64,000 bases of DNA from Anderseniella sp963700895 (lineage in GTDB: Bacteria > Pseudomonadota > Alphaproteobacteria > Rhizobiales > Aestuariivirgaceae), in NCBI GenBank assembly GCA_963700895.1, contig CAVOZI010000014.1, positions 1 to 64,000 on the forward strand, in the 5' to 3' direction. The translations under genes and the position numbers were made by a program. Each line of letters starts with the position of its first letter. Positions within the stretch are counted from its first letter, which is position 1. Positions 41,207-50,219 of the stretch are shown in pieces. Under the pieces are notes generated by a model. That model was not told the DNA's origin. It did no database searches and saw nothing but the letters and a program-made list of their open reading frames with translations.

Positions 41207-41959
41207 TTACCTTCCGCCGGTCACATCAACCAGCGCGCCGGTGACATAGGACGCGGCATCCGACATTAGCCAGCAGACCGTTTCCGCCACCTCTTCGGCC
41301 GATCCGCCCCGGCCCATGGGCACGAACTGCTGCAGGCGCTCGACGCGGTCCGGCTGGCCGGAAGAGGCGTGGATATCGGTATGGATCAGACCGGGCCTGA
41401 CCGCGTTGACGCGAATGCCTTCGGCGGCAACTTCCTTCGACAGGCCCAGCGTCATGGCATCGATGGCGCCCTTTGAGGCGGCATAGTCGATGAACTCGTT
41501 GGGCGAGCCGAGCCGGGCGGCGGCAGACGACATGTTGACGATGGCGCCGCCATTGCCACCATGCCTGGTGCTCATGCGGCGGATCGCTTCGCGGGCGCAC
41601 AGGATAGAGCCGGTCACGTTGACCCGCAGCGTGTCGTTGATCCGGGTCTCGCCCATCTCGTCAAGCCGCGCCTTGCTGAACAGGATACCGGCATTGTTGA
41701 CCAGGCCGGCCAACGGCGGCAGTGCTTCGTCCACGGCCCTGAACAACGCGATGACCTCGGCCTCGTAGCCGACGTCGGCCTTGATGGTGACCGCCTTGCG
41801 GCCCGCCGCCCTAACCTGCTGCGCCAGCGTTTCGGCCGCATCGGCGGAGCGGGCGTAGTTGATCGCCACATCATACCCGTCGCGTGCCAGCAACTTCACG
41901 CAAGCTGCGCCAATGCCCCGGCTTGCGCCGGTGACCAGTACCGTTCCCTTGCCACTCAT
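41207..41959 (-). CDS. SDR-family oxidoreductase (FabG-like)
   Basis: A 250-residue short-chain dehydrogenase. TGASRGIG binds the dinucleotide and NNAG closes the site. The catalytic residues are S in VNMSSAAA, Y and K in YAASKGAIDA. The Arg after strand 2 (NYARSAD) suggests NADP. Substrate is unknown; the tail (YVTGALVDVTGGR) matches the classical FabG-like subgroup. It is upstream of the VOC gene in one operon. Confidence 0.88.
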   Translation of the reverse strand: MSGKGTVLVTGASRGIGAACVKLLARDGYDVAINYARSADAAETLAQQVRAAGRKAVTIKADVGYEAEVIALFRAVDEALPPLAGLVNNAGILFSKARLDEMGETRINDTLRVNVTGSILCAREAIRRMSTRHGGNGGAIVNMSSAAARLGSPNEFIDYAASKGAIDAMTLGLSKEVAAEGIRVNAVRPGLIHTDIHASSGQPDRVERLQQFVPMGRGGSAEEVAETVCWLMSDAASYVTGALVDVTGGR

Positions 41960-42089
41960 TTGGTGTTTGCCTCCCCAAGCTGACCGGGAGTATTGCCACG
42001 AGTTTCCGGAAATCGCCAGCCTGCAGACAAGAAAAGGCCTTAAATTGCAGGTTTAAGACCCGTCGTTTTCCACAACCGGGGACTTCAAC

Positions 42090-42446
42090 ATGATTTCGAT
42101 TGCACGCAAGCTCGCACTCGCGGGCCTCGCTTCCGTTTTGCTTTGCGCCGGCGGCGTAGCCGCGCAGGCCCAGAAGGGCCATGCCTCATGGTACAAGATG
42201 GGCAAGGTGACCGCCAATGGCGAGCGGTTCAACCCGCACGGGCTCACCGCCGCCCATCGCACCCTGCCCTTCGGCACCAAGGTGAAGGTGAAGAACCTGC
42301 GCAACGGCAAATCGGTCGTGGTGCGCATCAACGACCGCGGTCCATTCATCAAGGGTCGCATCATCGACCTCTCGATGGGCGCCGCCAAGAAGATCGGCCT
42401 CGTGCAGACCGGCACCGCCACGGTGCAGCTGCAAGTGCTCAACTAG
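42090..42446 (+). CDS. RlpA-like septal/cell-wall protein, 118 aa
   Basis: A signal peptide (SIARKLALAGLASVLLCAGG) precedes a double-psi beta barrel: GHASWYKMGKVTANGERFNP, AAHRTLPFGTKVKV and VVVRINDRGPFIKGRIIDLS. RlpA proteins act on or bind denuded glycan strands at the septum. This copy has only the barrel and no SPOR domain, like many short alphaproteobacterial forms. The signal carries one Cys, but not in a good lipobox. ATG 42090. Confidence 0.88.
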   Translation: MISIARKLALAGLASVLLCAGGVAAQAQKGHASWYKMGKVTANGERFNPHGLTAAHRTLPFGTKVKVKNLRNGKSVVVRINDRGPFIKGRIIDLSMGAAKKIGLVQTGTATVQLQVLN

Positions 42447-42504
42447 GCTGAAACGCCGCTGCGGGACTGGTGCTGGCGTACCGTTCCACCCTATGGTGGA
42501 GCCC

Positions 42505-43542
42505 ATGAACCAGCACCATACCATCCCCGCCTTTCATCCCGCCCCTTACCGCCCGCGCGCACTGCTTGCCGCCTGCCCGGTCTATGCGCCCACGCCGCTC
42601 CTGCCGATGACCGGACCGGACGGCGGCCCGCTACTCGTCAAGGATGAGACCAACCGCATGAACCTCGGCGCCTTCAAGGCTCTGGGCGGCGTCTATGCGG
42701 TGGCGCGGCTGATCGATGAGGCCTGGATCGCCGCCGGCAACCCGGCGCTTGAACCGCAGGACTACATGACCGATGCAGTGCGGGCGTTTGCCGCCGGCAT
42801 GACCTTCGTCTGCGCAAGCGCAGGCAACCATGGCATGGCGGTTGCCGCAGGCGCACGCATCTTCGGCGCCAGGGCGCGCATCTTTCTCGCCAAGGACGTT
42901 CCCTCCGGGTTCGAGACACGGCTCAGGGATCGCCAGGGGGCCGAGGTGGTGCGCGCCGGCGACACCTACGAGCAAAGCGTCGAAGCGGCCAAACGCAACG
43001 CCGCCGAAACCGGGGCCATCCTGCTGGCTGACGGATCTTGGCCGGGCTACGTGCACCCGCCATCGCTGGTGATGGAAGGCTATACCGCCATGGCGGAAGA
43101 GCTGCGAGAAAGCTTCGAGGTGTCGGGCGAGTGGCCAAGCCACGTGTTCCTGCAGGCGGGCGTGGGCGGCATAGCCGGGGCAATCACCCACATGATCCGC
43201 GCCAACTGGGCAGTGCAGCCGGAAATCATCATCGTCGAACCCGACGCCGCGCCGTGCCTGCTCGAAAGCCACAAGGCCGGCAAGCCGGTCGCGGTTCAGG
43301 GGCCTTCCTCCAACATGGGCAGGCTCGACTGCAAGGAGCCGTCGATCATCGCACATGGCATCATGCAGCGTTGCAATGTACGCTTCGTGCTGGTGAGCGA
43401 CGGGGAAGCGGCAGATGCCGCCCGCTGGCTCGGTGAGCATGGGCTGGCCACGACGCCATCGGGCGCGGCAGGCCTGGCCGGGCTGGTCAAGCACGGACAT
43501 TGCGCGCACCCGCTGATCATTGTCACGGAAGGAGCGGTGTGA
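42505..43542 (+). CDS. Diaminopropionate ammonia-lyase-like PLP enzyme
   Basis: A 345-residue fold type II PLP enzyme. KDETNRMNLGAFKALGG holds the PLP lysine in FKALGG, the sequence typical of diaminopropionate ammonia-lyase. SAGNHGMAVAAGA is the phosphate/PLP loop, and QAGVGGIAGA is the glycine-rich anchor. The known enzyme turns 2,3-diaminopropionate to pyruvate and ammonia. ATG 42505 has TGGAG upstream; ATG 42493 is possible. The TGA stop overlaps the following SDR start (TGATG), and an agmatinase-like gene follows, so the three form an operon. Confidence 0.82.
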   Translation: MNQHHTIPAFHPAPYRPRALLAACPVYAPTPLLPMTGPDGGPLLVKDETNRMNLGAFKALGGVYAVARLIDEAWIAAGNPALEPQDYMTDAVRAFAAGMTFVCASAGNHGMAVAAGARIFGARARIFLAKDVPSGFETRLRDRQGAEVVRAGDTYEQSVEAAKRNAAETGAILLADGSWPGYVHPPSLVMEGYTAMAEELRESFEVSGEWPSHVFLQAGVGGIAGAITHMIRANWAVQPEIIIVEPDAAPCLLESHKAGKPVAVQGPSSNMGRLDCKEPSIIAHGIMQRCNVRFVLVSDGEAADAARWLGEHGLATTPSGAAGLAGLVKHGHCAHPLIIVTEGAV

Positions 43543-44294
43543 TGGATACAAGCGTCCTCAAGGGCAAGACGGTATTGGTAACGGGAGCAGCGCGCGGCCT
43601 TGGCGCATCGTTTGCCTGCGTACTGGCACAAGCCGGCTGCAATGTCATCATGACCGGCCGGCTGACCGAAATGCTGGAAGGCACGGCCGAAGCAATCCGG
43701 CTGCGCTGCGGGGTCAAGCCGCAAACCCGGCTGCTCGACCTGGCCGAAGTGGGCGAGGCCAACCGGTTCGGCGAGGAACTGGCCGCGGCCCTGCCCAAGC
43801 TCGACATCCTGATCAACAACGGCGCCCAGTGGCTGGAGGGCGGCATGGACGAGTACGATGCCTATGCCGTCAACACGACCATCAATTCCGCCGCCACCGG
43901 CTCCTTCCTGCTCACCCGCAAGCTGGTTCCGACGCTGGTGGCATCAGGGGCGGGCGACATCGTCAACATCGTATCAACCTCGGGCATCCAGGGCACGCCG
44001 CTGCTGACCGCCTCGGTGCCATTCTACATGGCCAAGCACGCCCAGACCGCGATGAGCAACGGGCTCAGGCAGGAACTGAAGGGCAAGCCGGTGCGCGTGC
44101 ACGCGATCTATCCGCCCTATCTCGACAACATCACGCCGTTCGATGACCGGCAATGGCAGGCTGAGCGGACGGACGGTGGCCCGGTAACAACGCGTGACGT
44201 GGTCGATGCCGCGCTTTATGCGCTTACCCGGCCGCGCAACGTGACCGCTGCGTCCATCGTGCTGGACGCCGATGAAGGCGGCATGTGGGGCTAG
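43542..44294 (+). CDS. SDR-family oxidoreductase
   Basis: A 250-residue short-chain dehydrogenase. It has TGAARGLG for cofactor binding, INNGAQWLEGG in the NNAG position, S in VSTSGIQGTP and the catalytic YxxxK in FYMAKHAQTA. It is less canonical than 41207-41959, since NNAG reads NNGAQ. The ATG overlaps the preceding stop. It sits between a diaminopropionate-lyase-like and an agmatinase-like gene, suggesting an amino-compound pathway. Confidence 0.85.
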   Translation: MDTSVLKGKTVLVTGAARGLGASFACVLAQAGCNVIMTGRLTEMLEGTAEAIRLRCGVKPQTRLLDLAEVGEANRFGEELAAALPKLDILINNGAQWLEGGMDEYDAYAVNTTINSAATGSFLLTRKLVPTLVASGAGDIVNIVSTSGIQGTPLLTASVPFYMAKHAQTAMSNGLRQELKGKPVRVHAIYPPYLDNITPFDDRQWQAERTDGGPVTTRDVVDAALYALTRPRNVTAASIVLDADEGGMWG

Positions 44295-44319
44295 GCAAGA
44301 CACACACCAGGAGGCCGGC

Positions 44320-45306
44320 ATGGCGCAGGAACACGATCGCAGCATGATGGAAAACCTCTACTGGTGGGGCATTGCCACCATGTTCCGCTGCGAACACACG
44401 GGACCCGAGGGGCGTGACATCGTGCTTGCCGGCGTGCCGCATTCGACCGGCAACGGCACGACCGAACGCGACCAGCATCTTGGTCCGCGCGCGGTTCGCA
44501 ACGTGTCGGCCCTGCAAAGGCGTTGCCACGGCGGATTCCAGATCAACCCCTGGACCAGCGCGAAGATTGCCGACATCGGCGATGTGCCGTTTCCGCGCGC
44601 CAACGACAATGAGCACTGCATCGAGCAGATTACCAGTTTCTATCGCGATGTGGACGCGGCGGGCGCGCGCCCCCTGTCGGTGGGCGGGGATCACTCGATC
44701 ACCGGCGGCATTGTTCAGGCGCTGGGATGCGGCAAGCTGGCTGGCGGCGAGCCGGTCGGCTTTCTCCATCTCGATGCGCATACCGATGTGTTCACGAAAG
44801 TTGACCACTTCCTGGGCGCGAAGAAGTCTGCGGCGCACTGGGGCGCCTACCTGGCCGATGATGGCAAGGTGGACCCGAAGCGATCCATGCAGATCGGGCT
44901 GCGCGGCCATCCGCGCACGCTCGACTGGCTACAGCCGTCTTATGACTACGGCTACAACGTCGTGACCATGAAGGAATTCCGCAAGCGTGGTCTGGAAGAC
45001 GTAGTGGCGCAGGCAAGGGAAGTCCTGGCGGGTCGGCCGGTATACATCACCTTTGACCTCGACTGCCTCGACCCGACAGTGGCGCCGGCGGTTTCCAACA
45101 TCGAGCCGGGCGAGAAGGGGTTCGACATCGACGAGGCGGTCGGACTGCTTCACTCGGTGCGCGGGCTGAACATCATTGGTGGCGATGTGGTGTGCATGAT
45201 GCCGACCAAGGACAGTCCCAACAACATCACTGCGATGACTGCCACGTCCATCCTGTTCGAGATGCTGTGCATGATGGCGGAAAACGTGGCCACCGGCACC
45301 AGCTAG
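44320..45306 (+). CDS. Agmatinase/arginase-family ureohydrolase-like protein
   Basis: A 328-residue protein. The metal motifs are present: SVGGDHSITGG, FLHLDAHTDVF and ITFDLDCLDPTVAP. Family members hydrolyse agmatine, arginine, guanidinobutyrate, guanidinopropionate or formiminoglutamate. The beginning MAQEHDRSMMENLYWWGIATMF is unusual for agmatinase and fits better a guanidino-acid hydrolase of unknown range. ATG 44320 has an AGGAGG-like site. It is the third gene of the operon with the diaminopropionate lyase. The ornithine decarboxylase at 0.4 kb is far away. Confidence 0.85.
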   Translation: MAQEHDRSMMENLYWWGIATMFRCEHTGPEGRDIVLAGVPHSTGNGTTERDQHLGPRAVRNVSALQRRCHGGFQINPWTSAKIADIGDVPFPRANDNEHCIEQITSFYRDVDAAGARPLSVGGDHSITGGIVQALGCGKLAGGEPVGFLHLDAHTDVFTKVDHFLGAKKSAAHWGAYLADDGKVDPKRSMQIGLRGHPRTLDWLQPSYDYGYNVVTMKEFRKRGLEDVVAQAREVLAGRPVYITFDLDCLDPTVAPAVSNIEPGEKGFDIDEAVGLLHSVRGLNIIGGDVVCMMPTKDSPNNITAMTATSILFEMLCMMAENVATGTS

Positions 45307-45321
45307 GCACCAGGACGCGCA

Positions 45322-46254
45322 CTAACCGGCCGGTGGGCCGGGGTGCCGCTTCGGGTTCGGCTTGATCAGCGCCAGACCGGCGATGATCAGGGCGAGCGAA
45401 ATGGAGATGCCGAGGGTGAGTTGCTCGCCCAGCAGCACGATGCCCCAGATGATCGCCGCCGGGGTGACGATATAGGACACCTGGCTGCTGAACAGCACGC
45501 CGCCATTGCTGATCATGTACAGCAGCCCGGCATAGGCGAGCAGGTGCGAGAGCGTTGACAGCAATATGGCGCCCTCGGCGATGGAGGCGTCGAACGGCAG
45601 GAGCATGGGTGCGCCAAGCAGCCATGCAGCCGGTACCAGCATCAGTGCGCCCGCCGTGGTCATGCCCCACAGCGCGGTGATGCCGTCCACGCGTGGCGGG
45701 CGGCGCAGGCCCACATAGACGTTCTCCACCGCATAGCTGATGGCGATGGCCAGGGTGACGGCAGTCCAGAACAGCTCGTCCTCAACCGGTATGTGGGCGC
45801 CAGGCAGCAGCAGTATTGCCATGGCGGCAAGGCCCAGCGCGATCCCGCCAAAGCGCTTCCATGAAGCCGTCTCGATGGCCATCAGGATCGACATGCCCAA
45901 GGTGATCATCGGGATCAGCGCATAGACGATGGCGCGGTTGCCGGCCGGCAGGTGCATGGCAACCTGGAACGACAGCGCATGCGGAAAGGCGGTGCCAACG
46001 AACCCGGTGACCACATAGAATTCAAGATGTGCCCGGTCGAGCACCAGGCGCTTGCGCCGTACAGCCACGATCAGGCTGAGGATGATGCTGCCGGCCAACG
46101 CCGACCACAGGGCCACGGTGAGTGCGGCCAGGCCGGTGCTGGTGGCGACGGTGGCGAGCGAAATGGTAAGGCCCCAGCCGATGCCGGTGCCCAGCAACAC
46201 GCAGACGAGAAGCGCGGTGCGCACCGGGGCCGCGGCAAGGCCCTCAACGCTCAT
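45322..46254 (-). CDS. EamA/DMT-family transporter 2
   Basis: A 310-residue ten-helix DMT transporter with two EamA halves: LLVCVLLGTGIGWGLTISLA, then IAISYAVENVYVGL. It ends in a Lys/Pro-rich tail. ATG 46254 overlaps the preceding gene's stop by about ten bases and starts just before helix 1; the frame is open another 48 codons upstream through a Pro/Ser-rich shadow. It forms a unit with the unknown gene upstream. Confidence 0.85.
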   Translation of the reverse strand: MSVEGLAAAPVRTALLVCVLLGTGIGWGLTISLATVATSTGLAALTVALWSALAGSIILSLIVAVRRKRLVLDRAHLEFYVVTGFVGTAFPHALSFQVAMHLPAGNRAIVYALIPMITLGMSILMAIETASWKRFGGIALGLAAMAILLLPGAHIPVEDELFWTAVTLAIAISYAVENVYVGLRRPPRVDGITALWGMTTAGALMLVPAAWLLGAPMLLPFDASIAEGAILLSTLSHLLAYAGLLYMISNGGVLFSSQVSYIVTPAAIIWGIVLLGEQLTLGISISLALIIAGLALIKPNPKRHPGPPAG

Positions 46255-47128
46255 GACGCTGGCGCCCGGGGTTGCCGCGGCGCGGGCCGCCCTGGCGGTG
46301 TTGGGGCTTCGGCTTGCCCTTGCCTTGCTGCGGCGCAGGTTGCTGCTTGCGGCGGGCGAGAATCTCGGCATAGGGCCAGTCGGCGGAGGTAGCCTCACCG
46401 GCCCAGAAACCTTCCAGTTCCCTGGACGGATCCAGCTTCGCCGCCGCTGGCGGGCTCAGACAGATGAGCGTGTAGTGGGCGTTCCAGTCGGACACGGTGA
46501 GCAGCGTCATCGCCTCATCATGGGAATAGGCGGCGCGTGCCGGCACGTCCATCTCGATCAGCGCCAGTTCCGGGTTGAGGAAGTCCTCCACCTCCACATG
46601 GGCAGCCGCGTCATCCATCTGGTTGCCGATCTCGACCGTCTCGACGCCCAACTGCCGGTAGAGCCGGCCAATGGCAGGTTCGATCATCGGCGAGAGATAG
46701 TCCTCCACCGGCAGCATCAGGTCATGGGCCGAGACCAGCCGGGACAGCTTGTGCGCCCCCTGCCGGTCCATGAACTCGTCCTTGGCGCGGCCGTAATGGC
46801 TGTCGATGGCGCGCTCCACGTGGGCGATGTTGCCCAGACCCGCCGCCTGCACCACCCAGGCCCAGGTACGCGGCTTGCCGAACTGCTTCATCACCGAGTC
46901 ATGGTTGGAGGCGATGCCGTCCGGCCCGGTCTGGCCCAGGCGGGCCACGGCATGTGCGGGGTGGGTTTGCGGCACCCGCTTCAGGTCAAGAAAGCCTTGC
47001 TGGTTGAGCTTCAGGCCCGGCACCTGGCAGAACGGGTGCAACGCCACGAAAATCCGTTCAAAGCCCGGACCGGCCCACTGCCGGAAGGTCTTTTCCCAGG
47101 ACCAGAGATGCAAGCGTTCGATTGTCAT
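46244..47128 (-). CDS. Conserved hypothetical protein, 294 aa
   Basis: I do not recognise this family. The protein is soluble and acidic in the middle (NQMDDAAAHVEVEDFLNPEL). The aromatic N-terminus is ERLHLWSWEKTFRQWAG, and the tail is rich in Lys, Arg and Gln (RKQQPAPQQGKGKPKPQHRQ). It has no signal peptide. ATG 47128 is the natural start. It is directly beside the integration site, so it is the last chromosomal gene before the integrative element. Confidence 0.7.
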   Translation of the reverse strand: MTIERLHLWSWEKTFRQWAGPGFERIFVALHPFCQVPGLKLNQQGFLDLKRVPQTHPAHAVARLGQTGPDGIASNHDSVMKQFGKPRTWAWVVQAAGLGNIAHVERAIDSHYGRAKDEFMDRQGAHKLSRLVSAHDLMLPVEDYLSPMIEPAIGRLYRQLGVETVEIGNQMDDAAAHVEVEDFLNPELALIEMDVPARAAYSHDEAMTLLTVSDWNAHYTLICLSPPAAAKLDPSRELEGFWAGEATSADWPYAEILARRKQQPAPQQGKGKPKPQHRQGGPRRGNPGRQRHER

Positions 47129-47152
47129 GGATGGGGTAATCCGGATCAGGAA

Positions 47153-47208
47153 TGGTGCGGACGGCGGGGGTCGAACCCGCATGACCGAAGTCGAGGGATT
47201 TTAAGTCC
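47153..47208 (-). tRNA. tRNA-Leu (TAA) 3' fragment, attachment site of an integrative element
   Basis: On the minus strand the sequence runs from the anticodon arm (loop CTTAAAA, anticodon TAA) through a variable arm (CTCGACTTCGGTC region) and T-arm (GCGGGTTCGAACCCCGC) to an encoded CCA. The 5' half (acceptor, D-arm) is missing: beyond 47208 the sequence is unrelated. This is what tRNA-targeting integrases leave at one end of an integrated element. The intact gene should lie at the other end, outside the window. Confidence 0.8.
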
Positions 47209-47322
47209 TTAAAACTCTCGTTCTTCCTCGTTCCGCTGAGTTTCTACAGTTTCCTATTTCTTTGAAAACTATGGATTATCTTTTCCATTAGGTTGATTTG
47301 CTATTCTCTCGTTTCCGTTGCC

Positions 47323-47341
47323 GTGGTACCTCGGTGGTACC
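47323..47341. repeat. Direct repeat GTGGTACC upstream of the integrase
   Basis: GTGGTACC occurs at 47323-47330 and 47334-47341, an eleven-base period, 30 bases before the integrase start. Each contains the palindrome GGTACC. It may be an arm-type site or an operator for autoregulation. Confidence 0.5.
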
Positions 47342-47370
47342 AAATTTTATTCTAAGGACAGGACTTGGCG

Positions 47371-48534
47371 ATGCCTCGCCTCACTAAAAGCTTCGTTGAT
47401 ACCTGCAAGCCGCAAACCAGAGAGTACATTGTCTGGGATGACCAAATAGCTGGTTTTGGCCTGCGTGTCATGCCATCCGGTAGAAGATCCTTCCTCCTCA
47501 AGTATCGCGTCGGCGGCGGACGCGCTGGTCTAATCCGTAAGCCTTCCATAGGGGTCTATGGAAGCGTTACCCCTGACGAGGCGCGCTCCATTGCCAAGAG
47601 GTGGATGGCCAAGATCATTAATGGAGAAGATCCATCAGCACAGCGCGAGGCTTCAAGAGCCGAGGTCACTGTCTCAGATCTGCTTGATCGCTTTCTGGCC
47701 GAGTACTCACTGCCGCGCAATGCCGCAAGCACCTATGCCAAGAACCGACGCCTCGCCAATAGCAAGATCAAGCCAGCCTTGGGGCAAATGAAACTGAGCC
47801 AGGTTACGCCAGCTGTCATCGCAAGTTTTCATCATAAACTCTCAAAGACTCCTATCGAGGCCAACCGCTGCTTGGCCTTGCTTTCGACCGCCTTCAAGCT
47901 CGCCAATGTCTGGGGCATACGCGCGGGTGATAACCCCGTCAGAGGGGTGGCGAAGTTTCGCGAGAACGCTCGAGATCGAGTGCTGACCAAAGATGAGATG
48001 GGACGCTTGGGTCGGGCCCTGGAAGATCTCGAGTCTGCGAACGCTAATCCGTATGGAATGGCAGCCATACGACTGGCGGCGCTCACGGGCTGGCGTATTG
48101 GTGAGATCTTGAGCCTGCGCTGGGACAATGTGGACCTCGACCAGCTCACTGCCCGCATCAGTGGCAAGACAGGAGAGCGCATGGCACCCTTATCAACAGC
48201 GGCTGCATCCATCTTATCGAGCTTGCCGCGGCTAGGTGTATTTGTCCTTCCTGGCAGACGAACTGATAGCGCCCTTACCTATGCCGTCGTAAGGCGCTTA
48301 TGGACTCAAACCTGTCGAGACGCCGGCATAACAAATGTGTGCATCCATGACCTTCGCCATGGGGCAGCAACCTTGGGTGCGCGGCTTGGTGCATCGGCAC
48401 ATATCCTGCGGGACCTCTTGGGTCATCGCACGCTAGCAATGTCCAATCGCTACGTTTCGAAATTGGTCGATCCTGTGCGTGAGATTTCTGACAAAGTCGC
48501 CAATGAGATTGCTGGAGATTTAGAAGCGAAGTAA
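47371..48534 (+). CDS. Tyrosine-type site-specific integrase
   Basis: A 387-residue P4-like integrase. The N-terminal arm-binding domain (LTKSFVDTCKP) and central core-binding domain (SDLLDRFLAEYSLPRNAAST) precede the catalytic domain. Its residues are R in TGWRIGEIL, the H-x-x-R in CIHDLRHGAATLGA, H in LGHRTLAMSNRY and the nucleophile Y in that segment. ATG 47371 is chosen; a TTG two codons upstream has an equally good AAGGA. It is next to the tRNA-Leu fragment, its presumed target. Confidence 0.93.
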   Translation: MPRLTKSFVDTCKPQTREYIVWDDQIAGFGLRVMPSGRRSFLLKYRVGGGRAGLIRKPSIGVYGSVTPDEARSIAKRWMAKIINGEDPSAQREASRAEVTVSDLLDRFLAEYSLPRNAASTYAKNRRLANSKIKPALGQMKLSQVTPAVIASFHHKLSKTPIEANRCLALLSTAFKLANVWGIRAGDNPVRGVAKFRENARDRVLTKDEMGRLGRALEDLESANANPYGMAAIRLAALTGWRIGEILSLRWDNVDLDQLTARISGKTGERMAPLSTAAASILSSLPRLGVFVLPGRRTDSALTYAVVRRLWTQTCRDAGITNVCIHDLRHGAATLGARLGASAHILRDLLGHRTLAMSNRYVSKLVDPVREISDKVANEIAGDLEAK

Positions 48535-48999
48535 CGCACGCTGGCAGTCACTTGGATCACAATCAGACATCCGCGCCGAACTCATGGCTCGACAGCTTTT
48601 TTTCCAGCAATAGGTCCTTTTTTGGAAGGCAGTGAGGCGCGGGATCCGTGATTGCTCATTTCAATGCATAGCAAGTCAGCGTGAGAGAGGCTGAGACAGG
48701 ACGGGGCCGTGCGATGCTACCTAATATTTTCTGCCCTAGAGCGCGGCAAGGCACCGCCACACAGACGGCCGGTGGGGGTCCCAAGCACCCCTGGGGGGTC
48801 TAGCAGCGGGGCCGGCATCTGATCCGGGACACCGCCAGATGGATGCCAGTTCGCGGGCAGGTGGGAATGTCTCCTTTTGGGGGTACAACGGCCGTAAACC
48901 GAGTTGGCAGAGAACTTCCGCTTTTGACCCCAAGCGGACATCTCTTTCGATTGCAGTTCAAGAAAGCTTTCTGAAATCGGAAGCGTAGGGAACAAATAA
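48535..48999. other. Intergenic region of the integrative element
   Basis: About 465 bases after the integrase. I see no credible gene. At 48896-48955 the sequence resembles a palindromic motif seen repeatedly between genes of Rhizobiales (TCCGCTT and AAGCGGA, 48917-48938, around TTGACCCC); in databases this motif often yields false proteins starting MSA-GQKR. A long minus-strand frame here (48717-49040) is that kind of artefact. Confidence 0.5.
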
Positions 49000-49033
49000 A
49001 ATGGCGCCGCTCGATCTCTCAAGCGACGCCATT
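49000..49033 (-). terminator. Rho-independent terminator after the porin gene
   Basis: On the minus strand AATGGCGTCGCT pairs with AGCGGCGCCATT (one mismatch), followed by TTTATTTG. It lies 24 bases after the porin stop. Confidence 0.8.
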
Positions 49034-49056
49034 CGTTCATACCATTAGACGTTAAC

Positions 49057-49830
49057 TTAGAACCGATAGTTCACGCCAAACTTGAGCACGTGCATGTCCT
49101 GATCAACGTCAAAAATGGCGGTTCTCGTCTCGCCTGCGCCAGTCGTACGGGTCAAGGAAACATCATCCGAACCAAAGTCGATATAGTTGTACTCGACCTT
49201 CGCAGACCAGTTGCTGTCGAACGCATATTCTGCACCTGCTCCGATGAACCAACCGATGCGAGTGTCGCCGCCGTTATAAATGCGATTATTGTTGCCAAGG
49301 TGGCTATAGTCTTCATCAGCCACGGCAAGACCGCCTTCTGCATATAACAGCGTCTGATCCATGGCCATGCCGATCTTGGGACCAACTGTCATCAACCAGT
49401 TGAGCTCAGTGCTGGCGTTGCGATCTGTTGTGAATTCATTCTCGTTTTCACCGCTAGTGTCGCCTTCGCCTTCGCCTGCCTGCCAGCTACCAGTGCCGTC
49501 CATGCCGGAAAACGAGAAGTCTACCTCGCCGCCGATGACAAGCGTATTGATCTGGTGGTTGTAACCGAGCTGAAAACCGCCAAGGAAGCCATCCATGCCA
49601 TAGCTGGTCTTGACTTCACCACAGCCGCTGCAGTCTTCAGGGCCGGTATTGGGATTGCCGCTGTCAATCAGCGTCCACTTCTTATCAGACCAGCCATAAC
49701 CAGCGTGGCCACCCAAGTAGAACCCATCCCAGCTGAACGGCATGGGCGCGACAGGCGTATAAAGGTCTGCTGCCATAGCCGGAGCAGTAAATGCACCGAG
49801 CGCGAACATCGAAACCAGTAGCTTTTTCAT
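49057..49830 (-). CDS. Omp25/31-like outer-membrane beta-barrel protein
   Basis: A 257-residue protein with signal peptide MKKLLVSMFALGAFTAPAMA, followed by DLYTPVAP, then WDGFYLGGHAGYGW, GGFQLGYNHQI, VGPKIGMAMDQTLLYAEGGLA and a terminal Phe (VLKFGVNYRF). This is the eight-strand barrel family of Rhizobiales Omp25/Omp31. An extra acidic loop (GEGEGDTSGENENEF) and CSGC lie in extracellular positions. It has its own promoter region and terminator. Encoded on the mobile element, it could alter surface properties or phage sensitivity. Confidence 0.9.
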   Translation of the reverse strand: MKKLLVSMFALGAFTAPAMAADLYTPVAPMPFSWDGFYLGGHAGYGWSDKKWTLIDSGNPNTGPEDCSGCGEVKTSYGMDGFLGGFQLGYNHQINTLVIGGEVDFSFSGMDGTGSWQAGEGEGDTSGENENEFTTDRNASTELNWLMTVGPKIGMAMDQTLLYAEGGLAVADEDYSHLGNNNRIYNGGDTRIGWFIGAGAEYAFDSNWSAKVEYNYIDFGSDDVSLTRTTGAGETRTAIFDVDQDMHVLKFGVNYRF

Positions 49831-50219
49831 GAGTACCCCTCTTTAAGCAAGCTTCAGAAATCTTGGCTCCTATGTAACATGGTGCAAACCTCATGCACTA
49901 GAAATTTGTCATAGGGAGTGTCAGAAACATTCGGATTGTTGCATTTTTGCAACGCATAGGGCGTCGGCATCATTATGCCGCAGCGTGGCCATCAAAAGCT
50001 CGACACCGTCGTCTTTTGGCACATCTCGGAACTCTCCGGGCCTTTGCAGAAAGAGTCCGTTGTTGGGGGTAATGCGGAAGTTGCCCGGAGGCGTGATGAG
50101 CCGGTCGAGACCGCTAGGCGCCGTCTGATTGCTGGCTGAGGCGAGAGGCCCCCACCGATACAGACCTGCCCCCGAGGGACCCATGGGGACCCGGAGGGGG
50201 TGTACGGGACGGCCCAATC
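49831..50219. other. Intergenic region between porin and resolvase genes
   Basis: About 390 bases holding the porin promoter. GC-rich near 50170-50200, where CCCCGAGGG and GGACCCGGAGGGGG form imperfect inverted repeats. A minus-strand frame (49921-50217) begins with TTG directly after the resolvase stop; its latter half has a plausible composition, but I know no homologue. Confidence 0.45.

Noticed and set aside
48717..49040. 107-codon minus-strand frame after the integrase
   Set aside because: Contains the MSA-GQKR type of false protein derived from a Rhizobiales intergenic palindrome.
49921..50217. 98-codon minus-strand frame beside the resolvase
   Set aside because: TTG start, no ribosome site and no recognisable family, so it is kept only as a note in the gap entry.
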